Shown here piece after piece: positions 28,901 to 36,353 of a DNA stretch of 64,000 nt. Position numbers and translations under genes: made by a program. Position 1 is the first letter of the stretch. Every line of letters starts with the position of its first letter. The stretch lies in assembly GCA_963663005.2 (NCBI GenBank), contig CAXXHH010000010.1, positions 1 through 64,000 on the forward strand, written 5' to 3'. A model generated the notes under the pieces. It was not told the origin of the DNA, searched no databases, and saw only the letters and a program-made list of their open reading frames with translations. This stretch comes from CAINVV01 sp963663005 (GTDB lineage: Bacteria; Bacteroidota; Bacteroidia; Bacteroidales; Prolixibacteraceae).

Positions 28901-29209
28901 ACTTCCTGTCAGAGTCAAATATCCATTTCCGCCAGACCACGAGGCAGTGACTGACCCGACGCTGCCTGATAAACGCAGTAAATCCTCGCCAAAGACGTAG
29001 CCTTGACTAATCGAAACTTTCATCCCGGTAATCGAGACGGAAGCACTCATGGTAAAATTTGGGGCAACAAATACTGGACTGCTGCAGTAAACTGTCCCGG
29101 CTGGCTGTTTGGGGTCAATCGTAATTTGTTGCGACCTGGAAATAAAGGGCAGACACAACATCAAGAAAAAAAAGAGATGATTTGTTTTCAACTGGGGAAA
29201 TATCTTCAT
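25946..29209 (-). CDS. Giant type IX-secreted surface protein: C-type lectin head, PKD stalk, type B sorting domain
   Basis: The ATG at 29209 (MKIFPQLKTNHLFFF...FISRSQQ) gives a clean signal peptide and avoids overlap with the YggS gene, giving 1087 residues. An N-terminal beta-rich domain is followed by a C-type-lectin-like domain (YLATITSSGENDF; GWIGASDRAVEGEWRWVTG; NWEPNN; RWNDLP) at about 150-330. The stalk has one STGLSNPL-type strand module and three PKD domains (YEWDWGDG, FKWAFGDGE, FLWDFGDTNT). The protein ends with the type B C-terminal domain (FAPNAFAPNAPTEIDREF, RWNDIVFE, AWDG, YAPAGNYIW). It probably binds glycans at the cell surface. It lies 45 bp upstream of its paralogue on the same strand. 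Confidence 0.9.
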   Translation of the reverse strand: MKIFPQLKTNHLFFFLMLCLPFISRSQQITIDPKQPAGTVYCSSPVFVAPNFTMSASVSITGMKVSISQGYVFGEDLLRLSGSVGSVTASWSGGNGYLTLTGSSNIDDYIQAIRKVQYLNSSESPTTTIRYITFSLEDADFLPETQHFYRFIDRPGISWSAARAEASSPAMKYYGLEGYLATITSSGENDFIQQKTKGVGWIGASDRAVEGEWRWVTGPEGNADGGRGFLFWKGTGYQAKTNPSTYGPVNGAYHNWNRWANPLPANPNPANWEPNNSGGNESYAHITYFKNTPNESLRWNDLPDQGGSGEYVPAGYLIEYGGMPGELGVSLTSSLQLFVGTITFASIATDRSFKICEGIPVKLNVADDKAVYSWSPTTGLSNPLISNPIAKPSVTTEYTVTATNQYCKDTAKFKVNVLPAPISSLKKIEDICVGKTATLDPGLHASYLWASGSQSRTVVTGTEGYYAVTLTGSNGCKLIDSSKVVVHPYPKMDLSKLNTMFCGPTFTVKLNLSTDIGNYVLTNQATNEKINGTTITVPTYGDYKFTAMVTDPFNCPSKDTTINIYVHKIPKVDLTINETVCYGYNLQASYVGTSNIPVSRFTWIFGGDTISNKLGQSTEDIPLGVNQTKRDLVLNVTEDGCTGSNKLSDILVIPDIKLFVKNKLQCQPVPFEFSATNTETVVKYEWDWGDGTPIGLGKNATHPYAKEGYYDVRLTVTTDKGCTNSATVEKMVYVAPIPTVSFSLDPGMCLNPGKDTLKYTGSANDKDTYYWDLKGFDPVEIVQSPDTTAGPLVFDLIKKPKTNLSLYVISQYGCKSPTGSLEVKRRPIFSFSSSVKDGCAPLSVDFKAKADDPIDDLSFKWAFGDGEKGDMAEMNHIYQLPNLNHDVRLTAYSSITGCSDSTYNSGFIVVHPNPKAGFAMDHDIVYNDASQIIFTDQSVNAVNFLWDFGDTNTSKEKNPIYSYLTMGHMKVVQTVYNEFGCQDTTSKGVLVAFSKLFAPNAFAPNAPTEIDREFKLYSEGIRKEGYHLTILSRWNDIVFECKNEIKAWDGKMSNGNYAPAGNYIWILECSDFLGRAHRQYGSLTLVF

Positions 29210-29216
29210 AAAAGAG

Positions 29217-29897
29217 TTATACAAACTGCCCATAATTTCTTGTTCCAAAAATTTTGCTTCCAATTCTCACAATAGTACTACCTTTTGAAACAGCAATCGG
29301 GTAATCGTCAGACATTCCCATAGATATCTCACAAAATTGACTGGTTTGAGCGTAATATTTGCTTTTGAGAAGATTAAAGATTGTCCTGAGTCGTTCAAAT
29401 TCAGCTTGGATGACCTGTTCATCGTTGGTAAATGTAGCCATGCCCATCACCCCGGAAACGGCAATATTCTTCAAAGAGTTCATTTCCGATGATGATAACA
29501 TCTCTTCGGCCTCGCTTAACGTCAAGCCAAATTTACTCTCTTCAGAGGCAATATGGAACTCCAACAAAACGCGGACAATCCGGTTGCACTTTTCGGCTTC
29601 CTTATTGATGGTGGAGAACAGTTTAAAACTGTCGACGCCATGGATCAAAGAAATAAATGGAACGATCTGCCTGACTTTGTTATTTTGCAGATGACCGATA
29701 AAGTGCCATTCAATATCTTTGGGCAATTCGTGCCATTTGGATAGCAATTCCTGTACTTTGTTCTCTCCAAACATCCTTTGGCCTTCGCTATAAGCCTCCA
29801 TGATTTGATCGGAACTTTTTGTTTTGGAGACAGCAACCAATTTTACTCCGGAAGGAAGCTGACTATGAATTAATTTAAGATTTTCTGCTATCGTCAT
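29217..29897 (-). CDS. yggS: YggS-family PLP-binding protein
   Basis: 226 residues, single-domain alanine-racemase-type barrel. The PLP lysine lies in LVAVSKTKSS (about 20-29), the conserved FGENKVQELLSKW follows, and IEWHFIGHLQNNKVR and SMGMSDDYPIAVSKGSTIVRIGS complete the family signature. The protein binds pyridoxal 5'-phosphate and keeps its free level in balance. No catalytic activity is established for the family. Its stop lies 7 bp before the start of the lectin protein gene, and a -7 box (TAAATTTG) is just upstream. Confidence 0.93.
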   Translation of the reverse strand: MTIAENLKLIHSQLPSGVKLVAVSKTKSSDQIMEAYSEGQRMFGENKVQELLSKWHELPKDIEWHFIGHLQNNKVRQIVPFISLIHGVDSFKLFSTINKEAEKCNRIVRVLLEFHIASEESKFGLTLSEAEEMLSSSEMNSLKNIAVSGVMGMATFTNDEQVIQAEFERLRTIFNLLKSKYYAQTSQFCEISMGMSDDYPIAVSKGSTIVRIGSKIFGTRNYGQFV

Positions 29898-29914
29898 TGA
29901 AAATAAATTGCTTC

Positions 29915-29922
29915 CAAATTTA
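29915..29922 (-). promoter_or_regulatory. -7 promoter box of the yggS gene
   Basis: On the minus strand this reads TAAATTTG, an exact TAnnTTTG match, 18 bp before the start codon at 29897. Confidence 0.45.
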
Positions 29923-30048
29923 GCAAAAAGTGATTCATTTATCTACTTTTACCGGGCATTAAAAAAGTTTGTCATACTTGCGACTCTTACTCCTGGTCAT
30001 TATGACATCACGGACGATGAGAAAAAATTTAGTACGAATAAAATTTTC

Positions 30049-30741
30049 ATGAAGAGAAGATTTATTATTTGTTGGCTTGGTTTAGTTTTTTTGCTTTTGA
30101 GCGTAAAACCTGACTTTTGCTTTGCTCAGGATAGTACTTTTAAAAAGGAATTTTATTTTGGCGTCAAAGAAGGATTTGTGTTCAGCAGAGTGAAATTTAA
30201 ACCCAATGTTGAGCAAAATTTATACACTGGCAACACGATGGGGTTACTGTTTCGAATGATTTCGGAACCCCATGTTGGCATACAGATGGAATTTAATTAC
30301 CTGCAAAAGGGTTGGGAAGAAAAGCCGTTAGTTGTTGACGGACAAAGCTACTTCCACAAACTCAACTATTTTGAGATCCCAGTAATGACACATGCCAATC
30401 TGGGCAGCAAGGCATTTCGGTTCACTTTTAACGTTGGTCCGTCCGTAGCATTTTTGTTATCAGACAGTCAGGGAATGAAACCCTCCACACCCGGTATTCC
30501 AGCTACTCCCGATATCCCCTACTGGGGAAAGCCCATTGATTCAAGTATTGATTTTCTTTTCACCGGAGGTATTGGTTTTGAGTACCATTTCAAACATATA
30601 GGGGCATTGTCTGTTGATACCCGTGTATTTTACTCCCTCACGAACCTGTACGATTCGAAAAACTACGGATACGATCCTTCGCAAACAAATGGCATACAAG
30701 TAACAGCTGCCTATTTGTTGCCGCTGAGGAAGGTAAAGTAG
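30049..30741 (+). CDS. Outer-membrane beta-barrel protein (PorT-like)
   Basis: The ATG at 30049 (MKRRFIICWLGLVFLLLSVK...CFAQ) starts a clear signal peptide. The longer upstream frame is not needed. The protein is 230 residues. The mature part (FYFGVKEGFVFSRVKFKP; MGLLFRMISEPHVGIQME; RFTFNVGPSVAFLL; GIGFEYHFKHIGALSVDTR) has the alternating strand pattern of the PorT/outer-membrane-beta-barrel families (about 8 strands). PorT is part of type IX secretion in some Bacteroidota, but this broad family has many other members, so the role is not fixed by sequence alone. Confidence 0.82.
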   Translation: MKRRFIICWLGLVFLLLSVKPDFCFAQDSTFKKEFYFGVKEGFVFSRVKFKPNVEQNLYTGNTMGLLFRMISEPHVGIQMEFNYLQKGWEEKPLVVDGQSYFHKLNYFEIPVMTHANLGSKAFRFTFNVGPSVAFLLSDSQGMKPSTPGIPATPDIPYWGKPIDSSIDFLFTGGIGFEYHFKHIGALSVDTRVFYSLTNLYDSKNYGYDPSQTNGIQVTAAYLLPLRKVK

Positions 30742-30777
30742 ACCCAATGGCTCGGGTTTGAGGAGCCCATAAAATGT

Positions 30778-30825
30778 TTGAAGGGTTTGAAATGTCACTA
30801 AAATAGCACCATTCAAACCCTTCAA
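30778..30825. terminator. Bidirectional stem-loop between convergent genes
   Basis: Perfect 14-bp arms ttgaagggtttgaa (30778-30791) and ttcaaacccttcaa (30812-30825) flank a 20-base loop. It lies between the beta-barrel gene (ends 30741) and the DUF1015 gene (ends 30853) and most likely ends both transcripts, although T-tracts are weak. A short GGCTC/GAGCC hairpin sits just before it. Confidence 0.65.
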
Positions 30826-30852
30826 GCTTATTTAATCCTAAAACTATTCCTA

Positions 30853-32100
30853 TCAGTGCAGCTCGTGTACAACCAACCCGGAGCGCAGTTTCGGTTCAAA
30901 CCACGTCGTTTTGGGTGGCATAATATTCCCTGAATCGGCAATATTGATAAGCTGTTGCATGGAGACCGCATAAAGCGCAAATGCGACTTTCATTTCTCCT
31001 GAATCGACTCTCCTTTTCAATTCGCCCAAGCCCCGGATTCCACCAACGAAATCTATTCTTTTATCTGTTCTAAGATCTTTGATACCAAGAATCTTGTCCA
31101 GAACCAATGCAGAAAGAATGGTAACATCCAACACACCAATCGGATCGCTGTCGTTGTATCTCCCAGATTTTGCAGTCAGTTTATACCAGAAGCCATCGAG
31201 GTACATAGAGAAAATATGGAGAGACTCCGGTTTATATATTTCCGCACCCGTTTTCTCCACATCAAAATCCAGGGAAAGTTTTTTCAGAAGCTCCTCTGAA
31301 GTCAATCCATTCAGATCTTTTACAACGCGGTTATAATCGATGATGCGCAATTGATTGTCCGGAAAGTGAACTGCGAGAAAAAAGTTGTATTCTTCCGTCC
31401 CGTTGTGAAGCGAATTGTTGGCACGCTTTTCATTACCAACCAAGGCAGCTGCGGCAGTACGATGGTGACCATCTGCAACATATGTGGCGGGAATTGCGGC
31501 AAAAAGTTCAACAATCCTGGAGATCGTCTGAGGATCATTTATGAGCCAGAAGTGGTGACCAAATCCGTCGTTTGCCACAAAATCATATTCAGGAGCACGA
31601 GATTTAACAATTGACTCAACAATTTCATCAATTGCAGAAACGGCAGGATATGCAAAAAAGACAGGCTCCATGTTTGCATCAGTGACGCGAACGTGTTTCA
31701 TCCGGTCTTCCTCTTTATCACTGCGGGTGAGTTCGTGCTTCTTAATCACTCCGTTCAGATAATCATCCACGGAAGCGCATCCGACGATACCGTATTGCGT
31801 ACGACCTTCCATGGTCTGAGCATAAACGTACAGATATTCCTGCTCGTCTTTCTGGAGCCAGCCTTTGGCTTTGAATAGTTCAAAGTTATCCAGCGCCTTT
31901 TGGTAAACTTCCGGGCTATGCTCATCAATATCTATAGGTAGATCGATTTCCGGCTTAATAATATGCAACAATGAATAGGGATTGCCTGTGGCTTCCAGAC
32001 GCGCCTCATCCGAATTGAGTACATCATACGGACGGGAAGCAACCTGAGCCGCAAGTTCCACAGGAGGACGCAGTCCCCTGAAAGGTTTTAGAATGGCCAT
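30853..32100 (-). CDS. DUF1015 family protein
   Basis: 415 residues with the DUF1015 signatures: an N-terminal PFRGLRPP, VASRPYDVLNSDEA, and VADGHHRTAAA in the middle. The biochemical function is unknown. In many Bacteroidota and Firmicutes the gene lies beside serine-biosynthesis genes, as here, where it starts 2 bp after the serC stop. A role linked to phosphoserine or serine metabolism is therefore plausible. Confidence 0.9.
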   Translation of the reverse strand: MAILKPFRGLRPPVELAAQVASRPYDVLNSDEARLEATGNPYSLLHIIKPEIDLPIDIDEHSPEVYQKALDNFELFKAKGWLQKDEQEYLYVYAQTMEGRTQYGIVGCASVDDYLNGVIKKHELTRSDKEEDRMKHVRVTDANMEPVFFAYPAVSAIDEIVESIVKSRAPEYDFVANDGFGHHFWLINDPQTISRIVELFAAIPATYVADGHHRTAAAALVGNEKRANNSLHNGTEEYNFFLAVHFPDNQLRIIDYNRVVKDLNGLTSEELLKKLSLDFDVEKTGAEIYKPESLHIFSMYLDGFWYKLTAKSGRYNDSDPIGVLDVTILSALVLDKILGIKDLRTDKRIDFVGGIRGLGELKRRVDSGEMKVAFALYAVSMQQLINIADSGNIMPPKTTWFEPKLRSGLVVHELH

Positions 32101-32102
32101 AC

Positions 32103-33176
32103 TTACTTTTGCTTAGCTTCGAAATCCTGCATTGTTTTTACCAGGGCGGCAACACTCTCGATCGGCATGGCATTATAAATAGAAGCCCTAAAACCGCCAA
32201 CACTGCGGTGACCTTCAATACCAACGATGTTATTTTCCTTGGCGGCAGCCTGAAAATCTTTTTCCAAATGTTCATTTCCCGGTGTCATAACGAAAGTAAC
32301 ATTCATTCGTGAGCGGTCGGCCGGATCTGGCACGGTGCACTGGAACAACGAATTACGATCAATTTCGTCATAAAGCAGTTTTGCTTTAGCAATATTCTTC
32401 GCTTCCATCGCTTTAATGCCACCATTCTCTTTGAGCCAAATTAACGTCTGCAGAGCGGCAAATACCGGCAAACAAGGAGGAGTATTGAACATGGACTCTT
32501 TTTCGATATGAGTCTGGTAGTTGATCATAGTAGGAATTGGGCGTCCGGTTTTTCCCAAGACATCTTTGCGAACGATTACCAGTGTGACACCGGCAGGAGC
32601 CAGATTTTTCTGAGCACCGGCATAAATAACCGCATATTTGGAAATATCCATCGGGCGACTGAAAATATCAGATGACATATCGGCAACCAATGGAACCGGA
32701 GAATCAAGGTCGTAGAGCATCTCCGTACCAAAAATGGTGTTATTCGTGGTAATATGGAGGTAATCCAGGTCAGCAGGAATATCGAAACCCTTCGGAATAT
32801 AGTTGAAGTTTTTGTCTTTGGAAGAGGCGACTTCCACCACTTCGCCAAAGAATTTTCCTTCTTTAATAGCAGCAGTAGCCCAAACACCTGTATTCATGTA
32901 TCCGGCTTTTGTCTTCATCAGATTGTAAGGTGCCATATAAAACTGGGTACTTGCACCACCTTGCAAAAACAGCACTTCGTAGCCTTCCGGAACTTCCAGC
33001 AATTCCTTAACCAGCGCTATTGCCTGGTCCATTACAGCAACAAATTCTTTGCTGCGGTGCGATACTTCCATTACCGATAAGGTGGTTCCGGCAAAGTTGA
33101 TAACGGCCTCAGCTGTTTTCTGAATTGTGAATTCGGGAAGTATTGATGGTCCCGCGTAAAAATTATGCTTCTTCAT
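32103..33176 (-). CDS. serC: Phosphoserine aminotransferase
   Basis: The ATG at 33176 (MKKHNFYAGPSILP) is the family start. The upstream nine codons are not conserved-looking. 357 residues. The N-terminal NFYAGPSILP, the PLP-lysine context VIYAGAQKNLAPAGVTLVIV and the C-terminal GHRSVGGFRASIYNA are SerC signatures. It converts 3-phosphohydroxypyruvate to phosphoserine using glutamate. It is co-transcribed with the DUF1015 gene. Confidence 0.95.
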   Translation of the reverse strand: MKKHNFYAGPSILPEFTIQKTAEAVINFAGTTLSVMEVSHRSKEFVAVMDQAIALVKELLEVPEGYEVLFLQGGASTQFYMAPYNLMKTKAGYMNTGVWATAAIKEGKFFGEVVEVASSKDKNFNYIPKGFDIPADLDYLHITTNNTIFGTEMLYDLDSPVPLVADMSSDIFSRPMDISKYAVIYAGAQKNLAPAGVTLVIVRKDVLGKTGRPIPTMINYQTHIEKESMFNTPPCLPVFAALQTLIWLKENGGIKAMEAKNIAKAKLLYDEIDRNSLFQCTVPDPADRSRMNVTFVMTPGNEHLEKDFQAAAKENNIVGIEGHRSVGGFRASIYNAMPIESVAALVKTMQDFEAKQK

Positions 33177-33383
33177 TTGAATCAGTTTATATGGGTTTGA
33201 CATACTTTCCGGAAGCGGCCGGATAAGTTTAGATATTTAAATTATCAGATATTTAACTACTTATATTTAATAGACTTACGCCCATTCTTACGTGGGTGAA
33301 ATTAACATTTTAATCATTAAAACATGACAATAGTCAGTTAATTTTAAGTTAAGCCCTCCCAAAATAAGAGATATAGAAACAAT

Positions 33384-34466
33384 CTAAATAAACGGCATCT
33401 TCACCACCCTGGCTTTTAGAAGTTTGCCACGAACCTCCAGATAAATCTCACTTCCCGGTTTAGACAAGGCAGTTGGAACGTATCCCATACCGATACCTTT
33501 TTCCAAAACGGGAGATTGTGTTCCTGAGGTGACCCTGCCGATTTTATTTCCTTCAGCATCGCAAATGGAATAATCGTGACGTGGAATGCCGCGATCGATC
33601 ATTTCGAAGCCGCACAAGCGGCTAGCTGTTCCCTGCTTTTTCTGCTGAAGTAAAATATCCTTATCGATAAAATATTTGCTGTCCTTAAACTTCGTAATCC
33701 AGGCCAAACCGGCTTCAATGGGCGAGGTCGTGTCGTCAATATCATTTCCATAAAGGCAAAATCCCATTTCGAGTCTCAGCGTATCGCGTGCAGCGAGTCC
33801 GATGGGTTTAATCCCAAGATCTTTGCCAGCTTCGAAGATGGCATTCCACATGGATTCTGCGTATTGATTGTAGAAATAGAGTTCGAATCCGCCAGCGCCG
33901 GTATATCCGGTGGCAGAAATGATGACATCTTTAACGCCTGCCATTTCACCCACCTGAAACGTGTAATATTTGATAGCGGCGAGATCCACGGTAGTGAGTT
34001 TTTGAAGAACTTCTATTGCTTTGGGTCCCTGTACTGCCAACTGGGATATTCCGTCGGATGAATTTTCCAGGATAGCCCCTGAATCATTTTGCGATACCAG
34101 CCAGTTCCAGTCTTTTTCAACGTTGGCAGCGTTTACGACCAACAAATATTTCTCCGGTGAGAAATAGTAGACCAGCAAATCATCCACAATTCCGCCTTTG
34201 CCGTTCGGGAAACAGGAATATTGGGCTTGCCCCTGTTGAAGAGCCTCTACATCATTCGAAGTAACCTTTTGCAGGAAAGGCAGGGAGGCAGGCCCTTTTA
34301 CCCAGATTTCGCCCATATGGGAAACATCGAAAACGCCGACACCATTCCGAACCGTCAAATGTTCGTCTTTAATACCTGAATACTCGATAGGCATATCAAA
34401 TCCGGCAAATTCAGCCATTTTAGCATTGTAGCTAAGATGTATCCTGTGAAAATTAGTCTTAAGCAT
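33384..34466 (-). CDS. gcvT: Aminomethyltransferase (glycine cleavage T protein)
   Basis: 360 residues. The folate-binding GcvT signatures include FAGFDMPIEYSGIKDEH, GVFDVSHMGEI and ATGYTGAGGFELY, plus ARDTLRLEMGFCLYGND. It takes the aminomethyl group from the H protein lipoate and passes the methylene to tetrahydrofolate. The other glycine cleavage genes are not in the window. A candidate promoter and stem-loop lie 90-190 bp upstream and may control it. Confidence 0.95.
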   Translation of the reverse strand: MLKTNFHRIHLSYNAKMAEFAGFDMPIEYSGIKDEHLTVRNGVGVFDVSHMGEIWVKGPASLPFLQKVTSNDVEALQQGQAQYSCFPNGKGGIVDDLLVYYFSPEKYLLVVNAANVEKDWNWLVSQNDSGAILENSSDGISQLAVQGPKAIEVLQKLTTVDLAAIKYYTFQVGEMAGVKDVIISATGYTGAGGFELYFYNQYAESMWNAIFEAGKDLGIKPIGLAARDTLRLEMGFCLYGNDIDDTTSPIEAGLAWITKFKDSKYFIDKDILLQQKKQGTASRLCGFEMIDRGIPRHDYSICDAEGNKIGRVTSGTQSPVLEKGIGMGYVPTALSKPGSEIYLEVRGKLLKARVVKMPFI

Positions 34467-34555
34467 TGGTCAATCTTTAAAGTATTTTGGAATTATTTTT
34501 AAACTTTTCGTTTGAGCCTGTGTTATATCTTTTGAAAATCGTAAATTTCGAATGA

Positions 34556-34650
34556 CAGAAAAAAATCCGGCTGTTTTGCGAATCGCCAGATGCGGGTTAC
34601 AATCCAACCACATCAGCCGATTTTTACGTTATTTTGAATTGCCAAACTTA
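34556..34650 (-). ncRNA. Candidate small RNA or leader attenuator upstream of gcvT
   Basis: On the minus strand a -7 box TAAGTTTG (34650-34643) is followed by about 80 bases ending in a stem CGGCTG (34619-34614) / CAGCCG (34573-34568) and a run of seven T (34566-34560). Between the arms lie GGTTGGATTG, TAACCCGCAT and GCGATTCGC. The layout is that of a short RNA with its own terminator, or of an attenuator before gcvT. No named RNA family was recognised, and a dispersed intergenic repeat is the main alternative. Confidence 0.4.
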
Positions 34651-34757
34651 AGAATAAATACGTGAGATGCACCTAACAAAACTCATGTTGAAATGATTTT
34701 ACGGACCAAAAAATTGATTTTATTTTCTATCAATACGAACTAAGTATCACTGATAAA

Positions 34758-35102
34758 ATGGTTTACACAAATTTACAATATCTCAGAACTATCACGGAGA
34801 ATAACAAGGAAATTATCCGCGAAATGATTGAAATGTTTGTTTTGCAAGTCCCCGATTTTGTTGGGAACCTCAACAGATATTACGAGAATAAACAATTTTC
34901 GGCCCTTGGGAAAGAGGCACACAAAGCAAAATCTTCCCTGCAGATCATGGGGATGACAGACCTCGAGGCTGAGATGAAACGATTCCAGATGAAAGCAATC
35001 GAGGGAAGCGATACTGAAAGTTACTTAGGCCACATTCGCAGTTTCGAAAACCAGTGTAAAATGGCCATAGAAGAGCTCAAAGAGGAGTTGAAATCATTGT
35101 AA
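34758..35102 (+). CDS. HPt-domain phosphotransfer protein
   Basis: 114 residues, all helical. The HPt phosphoacceptor is in GKEAHKAKSSLQIMGM, with His55, and the surrounding four-helix bundle matches the Hpt family. There is no attached kinase or receiver, so it should carry phosphoryl groups between a hybrid kinase and a response regulator encoded elsewhere. The large protein 1.2 kb to the right has receiver-like domains and is a possible partner, but this is only a proximity argument. Confidence 0.88.
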   Translation: MVYTNLQYLRTITENNKEIIREMIEMFVLQVPDFVGNLNRYYENKQFSALGKEAHKAKSSLQIMGMTDLEAEMKRFQMKAIEGSDTESYLGHIRSFENQCKMAIEELKEELKSL

Positions 35103-35121
35103 TTGTCTAATTCCAACATTC

Positions 35122-36120
35122 CTACTTCGCCTTCATTCCCAGTATTTCTTCGGCGAAAGCAAAGGTTTCTTTTCGTACCTCATTGACGGAGCCCGACACT
35201 AAATCACTGCAAATAACATGAGCGCCTGCTTCCGGAAAATTGATCGACCGTTTCACGGCCAGTGGTGTACCAATTTCCTGTATCATTTCTAGTGTTGCCT
35301 TCACCTCAACAACTTGATCCTGGTGTTGTTCGTCTTTAAAATAGTAGCCCATAAAAACCGGACATTTAATCTTCCCGACAGTCTCCTTTTTGGCAAGAAC
35401 ATCTACCAGCTGTTGAAGACCTACGATTCCCTCGGCCCTATATTTACAATACCAATATTTACATACCTCGCTTTTGGGATCATCATCCGTGGAACGGAAA
35501 TCGCCCCCGAGATTCAGTCGGGCAATCTGCAATCCCCACGGCCCGGAGACAATCTTTGCAGTCTTGTTTTTGATCATCCAAAGCGGAGAATAGAGAATCA
35601 TCGCATGAACCTGATCGGGAAAATCAGCTGCTAATTTCAGCGCCAGTGTGCCGCCCATTGAGCAACCCATGATGATCACCTTTCGCCCGAGTTGATGTGC
35701 AATGACCAGCGCTTCCTTGGCCGATTCGTACAACAGATCGGGGGTTAAATCGATGAGCGGATTTTCTGTAACCATGCCATGAGAAGCCAGTCTGGTCAGG
35801 AAGGCATTACACCCAAATTTTTTCGGAAAATCTTCATTTAGAGGATAGCCCTCCCGGTGACTGGCCGAAAAGCCGTGCAAATACAAGAGGACATATTCTG
35901 TTTGCTGTTTTGTCGAATCATTTGCCCAGATAATTTTGGCTTCACACCCAGGTCGCAGAATGAGGCCAGGCTTATGTTCCATCGCGATTACGTAATTATC
36001 AACGCTTCCTTCAATTTTTGGTAAGATGTTATTCATTACCGGCTTTGGTGGCTTCGGTCCGGCGATATAGACAATAAATATCGCTGCAATGATGATGAGG
36101 ATAATTCTAAATTTCTTCAT
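35122..36120 (-). CDS. Alpha/beta hydrolase, membrane-anchored or exported
   Basis: 332 residues. An N-terminal hydrophobic segment (4-21) is a signal anchor. The hydrolase fold shows LLYLHGFSASHREGYPL (oxyanion region), the nucleophile elbow MGCSMGGTLAL with Ser154, and a C-terminal EAGAHVI with the likely catalytic His. It resembles carboxylesterase/lysophospholipase-like enzymes. The substrate is unknown. Confidence 0.85.
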   Translation of the reverse strand: MKKFRIILIIIAAIFIVYIAGPKPPKPVMNNILPKIEGSVDNYVIAMEHKPGLILRPGCEAKIIWANDSTKQQTEYVLLYLHGFSASHREGYPLNEDFPKKFGCNAFLTRLASHGMVTENPLIDLTPDLLYESAKEALVIAHQLGRKVIIMGCSMGGTLALKLAADFPDQVHAMILYSPLWMIKNKTAKIVSGPWGLQIARLNLGGDFRSTDDDPKSEVCKYWYCKYRAEGIVGLQQLVDVLAKKETVGKIKCPVFMGYYFKDEQHQDQVVEVKATLEMIQEIGTPLAVKRSINFPEAGAHVICSDLVSGSVNEVRKETFAFAEEILGMKAK

Positions 36121-36162
36121 AGCTTAATAAATGTAGAAATGTCGTATTTCAATTTGCAATTT

Positions 36163-36290
36163 ACCCCAATCCCGATTGGGATTCTATGTGGGTAGAAAAT
36201 CGACAAATTACGATTATTTCGTCCCGTACGGGACAAAATGGAATCTCTATCATTTGCATTCTACCCACATCTGATGCCTACAGCATATTG
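36163..36290. repeat. REP/MITE-like palindromic element, copy 1
   Basis: Perfect 12-bp inverted arms atgtgggtagaa (36186-36197) and ttctacccacat (36259-36270) enclose a perfect palindrome GTCCCGTACGGGAC (36221-36234). A second hairpin aatccc/gggatt lies on the left (36168-36183), and gatgcctacagcat flanks the right. The same element, in the opposite orientation, lies at 63571-63691. It fills the spacer between the hydrolase and the PEP-synthase-like gene. Confidence 0.8.
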
Positions 36291-36353
36291 AATTCCCAAA
36301 TTTAAACAGTTTCTTCGTTTATATATCACTATCCGTAAGCGTAGCAACTCCCG

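Noticed and set aside
29210..29263. Longer start for the lectin protein
   Set aside because: It would overlap the yggS gene and put 18 residues before a clean signal peptide.
34467..34757. Glycine riboswitch before gcvT
   Set aside because: The tandem aptamer layout of glycine riboswitches is not visible. Only a promoter-like box and one stem were found.
36163..36290. Riboswitch or tRNA
   Set aside because: The nested palindromes repeat elsewhere in inverted orientation and match no known riboswitch or cloverleaf.
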